Below, one piece after another: positions 33,968 through 46,794 of a stretch of 64,000 nt of DNA. A program made the position numbers and the translations under genes. The stretch is from Henricia sp. BOLD:AAB3569 (lineage: Eukaryota > Echinodermata > Asteroidea > Spinulosida > Echinasteridae): contig JBBELK010000369.1 in assembly GCA_037783545.1 (NCBI GenBank), forward strand, positions 186,001-250,000, in the 5' to 3' direction. The stretch's first letter is position 1, and each line of letters opens with the position of its first letter. The notes under the pieces were generated by a model. That model did not search any database, was not told the origin of the DNA, and saw only the letters and a list, made by a program, of their open reading frames with translations.

Positions 33968-36900
33968 CTGTTTATAGAGTCCATGACAGATACACATTTT
34001 TGACAAGATTTATTTTCACGGTAATTGACCTTTATCACGGTGCGTCCATCTTTGTCTTGTTTCCCATAGTACGTGTCGGGTACGATCAGTGCGTATGCGC
34101 TACTGCGCGATAGCGCGTGTAATGCCCAGTTGAGAATCACTGTCCGCACAGCGCGTTCTCTTGGTCGCGCAACGCCTGTGCCATTGTGATGCATACAATG
34201 AACAATTTCAAGATGGGACCAAACTATTTTTCTGCAAGCCTCGCTTTGGTTACCATACGTTCATTTTAATAGGAGAAAAGGGAAGATGGCCGCAACATGA
34301 TAATTTACACATTATCAGTTATCCTACGAGCGCGAGTGCAATACGGCATAATTTAGTGTGTCTACATTCCATATAACGGTACCATGAGGTCAAAGGACGA
34401 GTGGTACACGGGATGCAGACTCACTACATTATGCTGTATTTCACAAGCATGAGTGGGATAACGAATGTATCTTCAAGCAAACTTAACGCACACGCGAGGG
34501 CGAGAAGCGCTACATTGCAGAGAGTCATCGGCATAACAAGCCGCATCGGATGCACACGCATCACGTTTGAATTCACCGTCATGTGATATGCAGCTCTGAA
34601 TTATTTTGTGATGGGGACGCAGTGCATTTGGAATACCAGGGCGCATTACGCAGAGTGCGACATAAAATAGAAAGGCGTACATACATGTAGTGCAATGTCA
34701 CACTGTTGTATCCACCAATCAAAAGCACGGATTCAGGTTTGCTTGAAGATAAAAGGCAATAGTTCTGTTCAGACTTTTGGAAAAAACCAACATGACACAA
34801 AGAAATCCAGACAGAGATCCTCCGGTACCTCTATGGATGACTAAGCATAATGGATCAAAGTGCGACCATGTAAGAAATAGCCTTGAACCAGATAACGAAA
34901 GCCGAGGCGACCGCCACAGAGCGAGATTAGCTACACTGACAGGCCATCCACAGCCGTCAAGTTCAAGTTTAAACACAGTGTGTACAAATGAATAGTGGAC
35001 AATGGATGTGTTTACACGTCAACTGTATAAAAGACAGCGGCAAAGTGCCCCTGTGACTATACATTGCCAGAACACATTTACACGTCCTCCGGCATCAAGT
35101 GGTTAAAATACACACATCTGTAAGAACTTACATTTTTTTAGTTATATGCATGCAACTGGGCCTACTCACTCGGTTTGCCCGGCCACACTTCCACCATTGT
35201 CTGCAGCACCTCAATGTGTTTTTCATAGTCTGCGTCTTTGCCCGTGGCCACTTCCCGTGTGAGCACTGTGTTACTGCCGTATGACGCAGCACTCATCAGC
35301 ACAGGGCCAAAGCAGACAGCGATGTTGTACGCACTCATCTTGTTGGTCTCGGAGTGGACCATGATCAACTTGAGATGGTCAAGGATGTACGCCCCTGTAG
35401 TCTGCAGATGGAGGAAAAAACAGACGAGCATTATTTTTTGTTTAGACAGAAGACACACTGTTCTCGCACTTGTTCTCGTACAATTACACTCTTCTTATAT
35501 CCGAACGTGGGATTTGAACCCGAGACCTCCGACTCACCGGGCAGACACTCCACCAGCTGAGCTAGTAGTGTGATACACTCCCTCAGGTTTTCCCTATGAA
35601 TCAAACTTTTTATATCTCAGTGAAAACCTAAGGGATTATACCACTGTACCTCAGTTGGTAGAGCATCTGCCTGGCGAGTCAGAGGTCTAGGGTTCTAATC
35701 CCGATAAGGCCCTTACGATTGTTCTCTCATCCCAAGTTTGGTTGTTTCATTTTAATGGTGATTAGCCACCATAGCAGATATTGCGTTATTACTCTTGAGC
35801 ACGGTTGTTTGTCAAGTTGCCGCCTGTTCAGTAAATTGTTCGTTTTTTTTTACCCGAGTACGACCTGAGGGCGGCTTAAGCTGACCTTTGCATAAGCCAT
35901 AGGAAACTTTTCCAAGCCCCCAGAGCGTGATCCAGTTCCGTCCCTCACGTGAGGGACAGAAATCAAGAGACAAATTCCTTTCCTTAGTCAACACAACAAA
36001 TGAAAACTAAAGTAAAACTGTTCGTTTACCTGCTACAGATGTTAATACACACACCCAGTTTATCACCTGTTGAAATTGACTTTATAGTTTTATGCAGAGG
36101 TTGTTTTTATGCGTGAGGGACGGAAAATCAATAAAATTGACAAAAACTACAATTTGTTCATGCATTTCAACTATTTCTTAAAAATGTGATAACACAGTGT
36201 GCCCAGTCAAAATTATTATATTAATTCTTGTAATATGATTGTAAAATATGGACATTTCTTTACTGTTTGAGGTAGTACATGTATTTTGATTAATTTAAGA
36301 AATTTTGAAATTTCCATTAAGTGTTCACCAGTTTTGGATCACGCTCCCCAATAAGCAGCGGCATGTACATCTACATGTACGTATTCCAAAAATTATAGCA
36401 CATGCTCATGTAGAGGTACTGTACAACAGACAAGAGGAAGGTTTAGACGCACCTAAAGCACGAATGTAAATACGAAAATAATGCTTTCAGCACAGGTCAT
36501 GTCATGGATCTTAGAACTCAAATTTGAATCTTGGTTTTTTGGTTTTCTTCCGTTCTAAGATCTCTTCAGAGTAATGACCAAGTGTTCAAAACATTTCAGG
36601 TTCACGTTCTACATGCATCTAAACCTCCCTACTATTCCTCCAAACCCCCGTTTGCCTTACTTTATTTGCTGGTGGCAGTGACTCAATCATTTTGACCAGG
36701 AGCTCCCCATTCTGGGCAGCATCACCGGGTGGATTGCCGAATGTGTCCATGAAACGCTGACACATCTTGGACGTGAATAACGGCTCAGGAAGCTCTCGCA
36801 AGTAGTCCTTCAAGACACCTGCAAAAATGCCACCAAAAGAAATAAAGTCAATCGCATTTCTCCATTTATCTCATTGAAGAGGAGGGGAGGAAAGGTAAAA

Positions 36901-39900
36901 AAAGAACCGCTGTTTTCTTTCACGGTATCTGCAAAAGCTTCATTTTATATAATAATTATTTTAAATTCACAATGACATGTACAACAATTTTGAACTACTG
37001 ATGTACCGGTAGTTGCCACTTCAGGACAGTGATATACATGTACACTGTATGTATGGTACAATAGTTCTTTATGTTCAAGTCACGAGACAGGTCTCTTTCT
37101 GTTATCTGTTCACCATGTGTATTCTAGAAAACAATTACGGTACATGCAATTATACACTGTACAGGACACTCAATCATTTTGTATCTATATACAATCCATT
37201 GCGAATCTGATGACAGACACTGGTGTTATGAAAATATGTATACAGTAAAGACCCCTGTACACCTATAGACCGTATCGAATAGCTGCCATCTTGTGGGGCA
37301 CCTTTTGTTACTTAAACTGTTCAACAATGTAAGCACAATACATGTATGTGCAACCATGCATTTCCCCAAGGAACAAAGAAACTGCCCCCACAAGATGGCG
37401 GCTATTTGATACGGTCTATAGCCTACATCATGCAGGTTGTAAAAGTCGTGGGAATTTGTGGGAACTCTGTTGAACAATTTAAAAATTTCTGCAGATTCTG
37501 CATCAATGTTGAAAATGTCGTAAGATGTGTGAGAAATCTTAAGAAGTCGTGAGTGAAGTCAAATGATGTAGGCCAGCATGTACCACTGGAAGTTGGGGAA
37601 ATTCATAGGCCACGCCCATGTTGCAGCCCTGCTTCTTACGATTTCTTGCAAATTTGAAAACTTGTCATGACTTTATGGCAGGCCTGCTCAAAAAGTCAAA
37701 TATCATTAATAAAAACCATGTTTGAATAAATTGTATAACCCCCAAATGTTTTTTTTTTTTCCTTGGATTTTTTTATTCGGATATTGTCAACACTTGCTCA
37801 CTTGTTTATAAAAGGAGTGTGACTGATCACATTTTTGATGCTCCCTTTTTTCCCAGGGGTGTCGAGATATTGATACCCTATACATGTATCAAGTGTCATA
37901 TTTTTCTCATTACCATTCTGAAATTTCTGCCCTCAATCGTATATTTCTAGGGATATTGTAAAAAATCCACCAAAGTTTAGTAAACGAAATGATCCGGTAA
38001 CATATTAAAACAGTGCAGTGATCACACCAAATTTTTGCTTCCACATCCAAATTGGGGATTGCAAATTTCCCGTTTTCTTCCCATGGATAGTATTTTGGGG
38101 AGGTATTTTATATTAATGTTTGAAAAAAATCGGGTCACGCTCCTTTAACAAATGCCCACTCAGACCTTGGTCTATCTGTTGTACCGGTATGTAAAATGGG
38201 TTACTTACAATGTACATGTAGGTCTACTGTACAGTTGTCACACATGTGCACTGCCGAGCTAGGGCAGGCAATGTCTGCAGGCTTCCAAGCTTGTGCTTCA
38301 AATCCAAAACTTTGCACAGCTACATGTAGGTATTACCATAATAGAATTCCCTTTCAAATTTTGGTGGAGTCCAATTTCAAAAGATTTTCAGGTGGGTTAA
38401 ATTCTGCTTCCAGCAACCTGGAGGATCTATTTACAGTCTCCTTTCAAGCAACCAGTTGGTCCAGTAAATCGTGGTTGTTCATTTTCTTCTCACCATCTTG
38501 CAGAGTGTGGTATTACCCTTTCTTCCTGCTGGTCTTGAATTTTGTTCCCTCAGGCTTTGTGGCTGTGCCCCTTACATGCTTGCAGACTGTGAGCCTAATT
38601 TCTTGGGTGAAAATATACACGCCAAGCGCTGGAACACTTCATAAATATTACTGTACACTCTCTGCTTGGGTATCTAAATAATACAGTTACGGTACATGTA
38701 CGTGTACCAGTAGGTGTGCTAGACAGGAGCGAAAAGTCCGCACTTAAAGGGAGCGTATCCTGATCACATTTTTTGGCTACCCGATTTTTCCTACGGATGT
38801 TGAGATTTTGATACCATATCATTTGTCGTATTTTTCTCATTACCATTCTGAAATTTCGCGCTCTCAATCCATATATTTTCAAGAATATCATCCAAAAACG
38901 ACCGGTGCAGTGATTACACCAACCTTTTTACTTCCATCAAATTGGAGATTGCAAATTTCCTGTTTTCTTCCCATGGATAGTATTTTGGGGAGGTATTTTA
39001 TATCATTATGTTAGAGCGAAATCCAATTTCTGGAAAATAAAATCTGAACAAGCTCCTTTAAAGGAGCATGTTCAGATTTTCTAGATTTCATTCTAACCTA
39101 ACAATCATATAAAATACCTCCCCAAAATACTATTCATGGGAAGAAAACAGGATATTTGCAATCTCCAATTTGGAGAGTGATTTTTTTCTTCCCCCAAGTG
39201 ACAAAAGATGTTGATTTTTAAGCACTATACGCTTTGGAAATAGACCCGTTGCACGAACGGCCATGACGGGGCAGTCATATTGTCACCGTGCGTCATGCAC
39301 GAGTAGGCACTTTGTGGATCTCACATCACTTAAATATGAAAACCTGCCTCCTGTCATGGCCGCCGGTGCAAAGGGTCTATAGTTGACCTGATTTCTCACC
39401 TGTAATAACATTGAGGTCGGGGTAGTTCTCTCTGGACAGATCTACCAGACTACTGGATGCTTCAAACTCGTCATGCAGTCTCTTCTTTCGTTTGGCCGAC
39501 CCACACACCCGATAGACACCGACCATGTTGATGCCTCTCAGTTCAATCTCCTCGATACACTTATGCACAATGATGGGAATGTTAGTGTGCGTGTTCTCTC
39601 GCCGTACTGCCACCTCCAACGGCACGCCGAATAGCCCACGTCGATCCAGGGAGGGCACGCGCTTCAACGTCACGTGTCTCTCTGTGAAGGAAAACTTTGC
39701 ATACATGATCCCCCTGGGCTCCAATCGCACAGCTAAGCAGAAGGGTTCGTCCTTGGGACGAGTGGAATGCATAAGAAGCTGCGTTAACCGTACGACAGCC
39801 TTGTAGCAGAGCTTCTGTCGGTTGGTGTCCCAGTCTGTGTAGCTGTATATCAAAAGGCCGAGGTCATGCGCTCGCTCCAAGTCAATTTCAAACTTCTCAT

Positions 39901-42900
39901 CCCAGCAAAACTCATCTTTAGCCGATACTGTTGCAGTCTGAGCTTTGTGGACGGCATCCACTTCCATTACACAGTACAGATCGCGGACGTCCTTCTTTGA
40001 GGATAACGACGGTGACATTTTCCTGCTTCCATACAGATGCAGAGTGAGGATTCCAGACAGTGGCATCTGTCTGTTCCGCAAACGGGATCCTATATCACTC
40101 TTGTATTTAGTGAATTGCGTTATGTCAATGTCGAGCGGCTTGCTTGCAGATATCCGTCTAGTTTTTTTGTCAGGTGAGGGTTTAGGTACGTATTTTGAAC
40201 TGCCCTCACCCGTGACATCAGATGACCCCTTCTCGCTTTTCTTACCGACGTGGCTTGACTTGATGGATTTCTCGCTCTGTCCTGGTTTACGCATACGTGC
40301 TTTCCCTTCACCGGACCTCCTCATAGCACTGGGAAAGAACTCAAGAATGGCCGACCGAGGCCGACCCGGCTTGACATCTCCTACATAAAGGCAAAGAAAA
40401 ACGAACAATTGATATATTATAAACTCCATTGAGGGCTTTCTCTCAAGTCTTAACCCATTAATTTTTCAGCCCGGCATTCACCAAGCTGCATCAATGATCA
40501 TTAAATTAGTCTTTGATCCTTATGTTACGGGGTAAATTTAATTTGTATACACACATGTACCGTATACTTTATGTACCGTTACATGTACACATGTACATAA
40601 TTGCTTAAAAGCGAGATGGGGCACTGCACATGTACATTTACAGATAGACCTACATGTACCTACTCTATAGTACATGTACATGTGTATGTTCTATAAATAG
40701 TCTCCATGTTTCGAGTCTTCCCCATATTCATGGACAGCCTGCTTGGCCAGCGCTGTGCGAGTGTCATTGCCAGTACTGCTGTTTTGTCGTTATGTGGGAA
40801 AAAACGCCCACACACTATAGTGCCGCATCATGAGAGGCAGTACATGACTGTACGGTTGGTGCAAATACGTACAAACGTATAGTCATTGCAAGGCAGTCCT
40901 TATGGTGTAGCATACGCATTATGCTTATTGCACTGTACTATGTACACATGTATGTATGTATGTAGGACATTCTACATGTCATATATATGTACAGTATTGA
41001 AAAGTGCCATGTGTTTCAAGGGGAAAATGTCGTATTGAATTTTTCATCAATATACGAAATTGCATTATTTTTCCGTACATTTTTGCCCAGAGTGCATGAC
41101 TACTGAAATAACTGTCAATCATTTTAAAACAACTCCAAGCATGTTTGAGATGTGGAATTAGCAAACGTCATTTGACTAATTTTAAGGTGTGTGATTTGTC
41201 TTAAAATTAAAAAAGAGAAAAGAAAATGTCTAAGCCCAAATTAAAATGTTTTATTAATACAAGTTATATTATTTGGGCTACAATGTACATGTACATGTAG
41301 CATACACATTTTGTACAGTAGGCATATGCTGGACATACTGAACAAAAAACACATTTTTGCTAGCAAATCAGCCACCACGTTGAAGCTAAATTTGACACCA
41401 TTCATGTGAAGCATTGTAAATTTCATCTGCACCTATTGTCTAGGCTTGTGACCTTGTTGGGTCTGTCAGACATGTGTTACATACGTAACTTTAGTTTTAC
41501 GAACATCACGAAATGTCAGATGACAGTATGTGTGATTTTTGTTTGTTGGGTTGTTGGGCTGGATGGTTGTTTGTTTGTTTGTGGTTAGTATAATTTTGTG
41601 TTGTGGGAAACAACTTAAGGCATTTTCCCACGACACTTTAACCCCGAGATAACCCGAGTAACAGAACAATTTAACCCCGAGATTACCCAGATTAAGGGTT
41701 CGTTTCCCACGGCAAATCTCGGGGATACAATTTACCCGGGTTAACTGGCCAAAAATGCCATCTAACCAGGGTAATTTCTAGCCCTGGTCGGGAGGTGGGT
41801 TAACCCACCAAATCTCTGGGTTAACGGCGGCCTTGAGACGATGCATGGATTTGTCGATTAAACCTACCACACGACGGGCACCGCCCCAAGGACGCTCTGT
41901 ATTCAGGTAGCGTTTACACTACAAGCGACCTTGACAATTGCGGGATTCAACTCTGTAATTGCGGGGTTCAACCCTAACCCAACAGGTGACTTGAAAAAAG
42001 CAAATCAGACCCAGGTTTAATTAACCTTTTTCAATTCACCTTTTGCATGTATACACTTGTACACATGTATCGCCTACCCGGCTTCAACTCGCCTTTTTGG
42101 AATTGCGGAGTTCGAGTCGGCAAAGGTGAATCAAATGTAAACGAGCCTTTAGTTAGAATATTCGAAGGGTCAATTATTCAAATTGACTAATGGCCTGTCC
42201 GCATTGGACTTTTTTTTGGAAAACTTACCGAGACAATGGGTACTTTTCCCATTTTAAGTCCGATGCGGACAGCCCAGGATGTTTTCCTCTCAGCAACTTT
42301 CCCCGAGTCCAGCAATTACTTTTCCTGGCCAACTGCTGCCCAGGAAAAGTTCCTACTGTAGGTAACTTTTCCCGAGACGAAGTCTAATGCGGACACAGTG
42401 GGCCATGAAGGTCAAACTGCGAAGGGACACTGCGCATGCTCTCCCACGGTCTCGGTAAAATTTTACTGTGTCACAAAGTCAAAATGCGGACAGCAGTAAA
42501 ATTTACCCATTTTTCATTTTACCATCGTCTCGGTAAAACCTCCCCCAAAACAAGTCCAATGCTGACACGGTTTATAACTTGCTCAGACTGCAAACAACAG
42601 GAGGACATTTTTGAGCAACTCTCACACTGGGTTGTGACCTTGTACAATGTACAACCATCAGCTAGGTATTTTGCTCAGGGCCACTGAATACACAGTAAAC
42701 TTGAATATTTACATGTGTACCAATATATCCATGGTTTCCCCAATAACGTCTCCCTATGGGTCCTTTGGATATTTTCCCACTCACTGTCAATATACCAAGA
42801 TTATTCCTGGCCTTATAAGGTCAAACATGGCTTGGCTTCAAGTTTAACCAAGGATTTTTTGTTTTGTACATGGAGCCAACAATGTACATTTTTTTGACGA

Positions 42901-45900
42901 AAACTCAAGGTTTGCGACAGAATTTATGAGCAGGGATTTATTACACAAGGGCGATTTGGCATACTTTCTCAGGACACACTAGTCTAGTGAAACAATTCAC
43001 TGGCATTCCTCAAGACAGGGATGCTTATTTCATTGGTCATCGACAAACCATTAGGGGCTAATTTCATGGAACTGTTTAGCCGTCGACTTTGCGCTAACTT
43101 GCTAGCTTCAGAAACAAATTTTGCTAAACACTAGTGATACAACAATGCCCGTTTCCAAGCGACACTCCAAAATCAAAAATGATTGTGGTAAACACTGACG
43201 CCTTCTTACCAGGGGATCAATCTTGATCAGTGTAATCACAGTCTTACTCTTAGTCATAAAAGAAACCCCGCTGTGCTAAAAGGTGGAGCTAGGCCCACAA
43301 ATGTAGTCCTGAAACTAGCTCCAGAGGTGGAGCTACATAAGTTGCATTCAGACGACAAGAGTTTGGGTGGAGCTACAATGTAGCTAGCTAATGTAGCTCC
43401 GGAGTTACATGCGCCAGAGATAGCCTGTCGTCTAAACGACCTAAAGTTTTCTGGCCTTGTGTGAAAAGGGAGTTAAACAACTTGTAGTCCCACAATGTAC
43501 AGGAGAGCTTGGTGTTTGATCCCGAGCTGAGGATTAAGTGTAAACATGCTGTAACATGCCATGCCTTTTAATCCCCTGCCCCATTATAATATGCACACCC
43601 ATCAACTGCCCAGTGGGCCATCCTGTTATTAAAGAGGTGCTAAAATAGGCTAATCTATCTAGGTAATCCTGTGCAATCCTTTCTTTCTGCACACTGGCCA
43701 GTACAGTCAAAGCACAATGAAATTACAGTGAAACTTGTATGGCCACTCAACATGCTCAAGGGACTGACAAAATGTGGCCAGAATATGCAGATGGCCCTTC
43801 TATAGAGGTTTAGCGTACACATGCAGGAATATCCGAACACCATAAAACATACCACAGTGCATGTCTATACAGGTAGTTGAGAAACAGCTAAAAGTGTAGT
43901 GTATGAAAGGTTTCCTCATTATAAAGTTGAAATTTCATAAAGCTGTTTAGCAGAAAAATGTGCTTACACCAAAATGTTTGCTTTATAAAAATGGGATAAT
44001 AGTTAAAGTTGTATGTCAATTTGTGTTCTTGGCAAGAACAGCAGAACACATTGATTGTCCAAACAGGTTATTTCATGGTTCAGGCCACTGGATGTTCCCT
44101 AACTAGACCCTTTCATAACATTGGGGACTGCTCGGTCAACCGGAAACATAATGACACGGTCAGGGTGTCATTTTAACCCTGACGAAGGATATCTCCCTTG
44201 TGCCCTATATGTACTTTAGTTACAATTCACTGGTCTTGTGGTCCGAGACCAGTAAAAAAAAATCAGAAGGACCACTAGATCTGTCAAAGACGCTGATCCG
44301 ATTGACCAGCGAAAATATTTACTGATTCATGGAAACATTCTCTGATGCCTAATCCACAGTAAACATTTCTTACTCAATGCAAAGAATTCCTGGTTACCAC
44401 AAACAATTCCTGATCGCTTTAGACATTTTCAGACAACTACATTTCTTTCTCCGATCTCTCCAGACTGCCCCAGTGTTGGATCAGAAAGCAATCCAATCCA
44501 TCCTGCACTCAATGACCTTAAACCAGATGGAAACTAACAATGGAAATTGGGCACAAACCATTGTTATTAACAATAGTGTGTGCCCAATTTCCATTGTTAG
44601 TTGCTCATAGTGAGTGGACCACCAAATTTTCAGCAGGACCAGTAAAGTTCTCTAATCTAGCTACAGTGTACTAGTCCTTCTGACCAGCATGAAATTCAGG
44701 TTAATTTCGACCCCTGCAATTAGTAATAAAATCTCGGTTTCGTTTTTTTTAATTTTTATAGAAAAACCCTGTACAGTAAATGTTTGAACTGGCAATGATA
44801 GTGCCTCTCTTGAAGAGCAGATTTAGTAGGTCAAAATCTAAAATTGGCCGAAATATGACTAATACACAATTAAGTTACTAGTATGGATTACCAAACTTGG
44901 GATGAAAAAATAAAATCATCTCATTTCAAGTTTGGTTGTTTAATTTCAATGGTGATTTGGCACCATATATCAAATATCGCATTCGCAGCATTGGGATTAT
45001 GCAAGCTACTTTTATCCTACTTACCCGAGACGGAATGTTGTCTATTGGTTTCAGATTCTTTGGGCTTCACAGTTGTCGCAACAATGACATCGTCCGAGGA
45101 CGATGCTCTTCTCAGCTTTCCAGAACCGTGCCTTTTAGTTTTATCCAGCCTGTGCGCATCTCTTAAATCATCTAGCTCCCTACCGAATCCTTTATGATCC
45201 AACTCGGTGTAGGCTGAATACGGTCTTGGCTTTTTGCATCCGGAGTACAATGGAATGCTACTCCGCAAGCCATGCTCGTTGCCGAATGCATCCATTTCAG
45301 TGTCAGGAACCTCGCGAAGGTCGTCATAATCCTCATCGTCCACAAATACCATGTAATCACTGTCCTCTTCAACAGGTAAGGTGCTGGGGTCGAAGGAGGC
45401 AGCTCGATGGAAGGTCTCTGGCTTGGGACTCGTCTCAGTTTCATGTTGGGCGTCGCTGGCACTCAAGTGCCGTAACTTAAAGTCTCTAAGTACTGGAACC
45501 GGAAGAGGTTGGGCACTGATGCTACCACCAGAGCCCTCGATTGCACTGCTGTTGCTGCTGCTACTAGTACTACTGATGGCCATATTGGGCCTCAGAGCTG
45601 ATTGCACTTGATGTTCAGATTCTTCTGGTAGGTCCATGTCCCGATAAGAGCTTCTGGTCCTTTGCTGATTGTATGTCTTCATGTTCGACCGAAGAATGTT
45701 ATTTTCCTTCTCTTCACAATGTACAGTCAAACTTGAGTGGCTATCGGTAAATGATCCAGGGCTGCGGTCCGAGGTCGACCCAAGTGAGCTATTCGTTCCG
45801 ACTGAAATAGACCTCTGCTTAGAGTTCTGGCCCAATGCTGCCGGGGAAAAACGCCCCGGGCTGCTGATGTTGTCTGCTGTGAATGAGCCCCAACTTGAAC

Positions 45901-46567
45901 GAAAAACTCCCTTCCCAATCTGCCGTGATTTTAAAGTTATCAATAATCGTATCGGTATCTGTAAAATCATGTAAACTTCATCAAGGGATTTCCTCGTCAC
46001 ATCGACATTGTTTACATAGAGAATTTCGTCCCCTATTTGTAGGAGCCCCGATTCTTCTACCAGACCACCCAGCATCAGACGGGATACGTGAATGCCTTCT
46101 TTTCTCCCGACCCCATCCCCTTCACGTATATAAAAACCTAATGTCTGACCAGGTATTTTGTTAATCTCCACAGTGCGTAGCAAGTAGGCTCCACCTAAAA
46201 TCTCTCTTTCCTGTGCTACATTTATCCGCAGTTTTCCAATCATGCCAATTGGTCCTCGGTCAAACACTGCGAAGCTGGTAATATCTGTGTCCTCAAAGGC
46301 CTGTGCTCGTGAAAGATCCGTGAAGAGTTCGCGCTCAGCAGCTTGAATGGTGGACACAGTTTCGTTGGTAATGCCACCAATATGCCTAAATCCGCCTGGA
46401 GTCTGGATCTCCACGCTACCGCCGCCCCTAGTATCAGACGGCGATGGTGGCTCGTCGCGGTCCCCGGCCCAGTAATCCGCAGACTGGCTCCGTGCAGAGA
46501 GTTTTTTCGTCCCTTTCTCCACATTCTGGCAGTCAGACAAGGCCCTGATTCGTCTCGATTCAGTCAT
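33609..46567 (-). CDS. syd1: SYD-1/SYDE family synaptic Rho GTPase-activating protein
   Basis: Five exons join in phase: 46567-45025, 40380-39400, 36818-36661, 35401-35170 and 33967-33609. They encode 1090 aa. The PDZ domain is at about residues 132-214 (TLGFYIREGDG carboxylate loop, LLQIGDEILYVNNVDV). A low-complexity Ser-rich linker follows. The C2 domain is at about 623-741 (GILTLHLYGSRKM, WDEKFEIDL). The RhoGAP domain is at about 764-950, with the catalytic arginine in GVYRVCG (about R805), LKDYLRELPEPLF, and NKMSAYNIAVCFGPVLM. The family (C. elegans SYD-1, Drosophila Syd-1, vertebrate SYDE1/2) organises presynaptic active zones, and some members stimulate GTP hydrolysis by Rho/Rac. The PDZ-C2-RhoGAP order is the invertebrate form. 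The ATG at 46567 is the first in frame after an upstream stop and has A at -3. Confidence 0.94.
34905..35105. repeat. Dispersed repeat family K, copy in syd1 intron 4
   Basis: ccatccacagccgtcaagtt and the ending tgactatacattgccagaac match the copies at 32745 and 63094. Confidence 0.7.
35170..35401 (-). CDS. syd1: syd1 exon 4: C-terminal half of the RhoGAP fold
   Basis: The acceptor tcctccatctgcag precedes 35401 (phase 0) and the donor gtgagt follows 35170 (phase 1). The exon encodes TTGAYILDHLKLIMVHSE, then NKMSAYNIAVCFGPVLMSAA, the conserved NxM-NLAxxFGP core of RhoGAP domains. Confidence 0.93.
35505..35580 (-). repeat. tRNA-derived SINE (type 2), fragment
   Basis: ttgaacccgagacctccgac and ccagctgagctagtag are the minus-strand A and B boxes; intronic. 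Confidence 0.65.
35640..35760 (+). repeat. tRNA-derived SINE (type 2), plus-oriented copy
   Basis: CTCAGTTGGTAGAGCATCTG (A box), GGGTTCTAATCCC (B box), then aaggcccttacgattgttct and the body cccaagtttggttgtttcat. Confidence 0.75.
35923..36346 (+). mobile_element. MITE family B, copy 2
   Basis: It starts GAGCGTGATCCAGTTCCGTC and ends GGATCACGCTC. CCCA flanks it on both sides (35919-35922 and 36347-36350). It is highly similar along its length to the copy at 11626. Confidence 0.88.
36661..36818 (-). CDS. syd1: syd1 exon 3: central RhoGAP segment
   Basis: The acceptor ggcatttttgcag precedes 36818 and the donor gtaagg follows 36661. The 158 nt exon enters in phase 1 and leaves in phase 0. It encodes VLKDYLRELPEPLFTSKM, then LLVKMIESLPPANK. 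Confidence 0.93.
37264..37420. mobile_element. MITE family G, copy 3, in syd1 intron 2
   Basis: Ends are TATAGACCGTATCGAATAGC and its near-complement. The right arm carries AAGATGGCGGC, a perfect match to the YY1 consensus. Confidence 0.87.
37811..38146 (+). mobile_element. MITE family A, copy 6 (near full length)
   Basis: It runs from AAAGGAGTGTGACTGATCAC to GGTCACGCTCCTTTAA, including ttttcttcccatggatagta and ttttggggaggtattttata. Confidence 0.85.
38747..39057 (+). mobile_element. MITE family A, copy 7
   Basis: It runs from AAAGGGAGCGTATCCTGATC to ACAAGCTCCTTTAA, joined tail to tail to copy 8. Confidence 0.85.
39056..39172 (-). mobile_element. MITE family A, copy 8 (truncated, inverted)
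   Basis: AAAGGAGCATGTTCAGATTT is followed by the reverse complement of the family 3' end (acaatcatataaaatacctc), stopping at tccaatttgga. Confidence 0.85.
39239..39381. mobile_element. MITE family H, copy 1
   Basis: Ends are agacccgttgcacgaacggc and gccgccggtgcaaagggtct. Internal cactttgtgg and cctactcgtgc-type words recur in copies at 48999, 50819 and 61976. Confidence 0.85.
39400..40380 (-). CDS. syd1: syd1 exon 2: basic linker, C2 domain and start of RhoGAP
   Basis: The acceptor tttgcctttatgtag precedes 40380 and the donor gtgaga follows 39400. The 981 nt exon enters and leaves in phase 1. A Lys/Arg/Ser-rich stretch is followed by the C2 domain and then RhoGAP from LFGVPLEVAVRRE to the arginine-finger motif GVYRVCGSAKRKKRL. 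Confidence 0.94.
41620..42150. repeat. Dispersed repeat fragments (cccgagataacccg and ttgacaattgcgg families)
   Basis: 41630-41830 repeats accccgag/aacccg words. 41905-42150 shares gcaaatcagacc and aggtgacttgaaaa motifs with 13290-13450. This is intronic in syd1. Confidence 0.5.
42192..42571. mobile_element. MITE family F, copy 3, in syd1 intron 1
   Basis: It runs from GGCCTGTCCGCATTGGACTT to AGTCCAATGCTGACACGG. Interior blocks match 28159-28557 closely. Confidence 0.85.
44225..44445 (+). repeat. Dispersed repeat family R, copy 1
   Basis: Sequence from tggtcttgtggtccgagac to tcctgatcgctttagacatt matches 60345-60562 closely and in order. No function is recognised. Confidence 0.75.
44532..44613. 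repeat. Palindromic element family I, copy 2
   Basis: aactaacaatggaaattggg and cccaatttccattgttagtt are exact complements. It is inserted in or next to family R and lies about 410 bp downstream of the syd1 exon 1 donor. Confidence 0.85.
45025..46567 (-). CDS. syd1: syd1 exon 1: N-terminus, PDZ domain and Ser-rich linker
   Basis: A single 1543 nt coding exon starts MTESRRIRALSD and ends in phase 1 at a gtaagt donor (TCTCGG|gtaagt). The PDZ domain is followed by a long linker of Ser runs and acidic stretches (VEEDSDYMVFVDDEDYDD). Confidence 0.95.
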
Positions 46568-46794
46568 TTTGAAGAGCAAAACAAGGACTCCTTCTGAAGA
46601 AAAATGACTGCATTTTGGGATAAAATGAGGACGGCTGGGCCACGGTAAAACCTAACGTATTTTTTTCTCTCACTGTCTCGGAGTTAATTTTAGCCAATAA
46701 AATTACACAAGAAGCTCAATTCTGTAAATGATTGTTGTACGCATGCGCAATGTGAACTTAGACTCTATGCAGCCGTTTATTAGGATTTACGTGG

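Noticed and set aside
35162-35458. RhoGAP fragment as a separate short gene
   Set aside because: Phase and domain continuity show it is syd1 exon 4.
45226-46597. Several plus-strand open frames of 76-101 codons
   Set aside because: They are antisense shadows of the large syd1 first exon.
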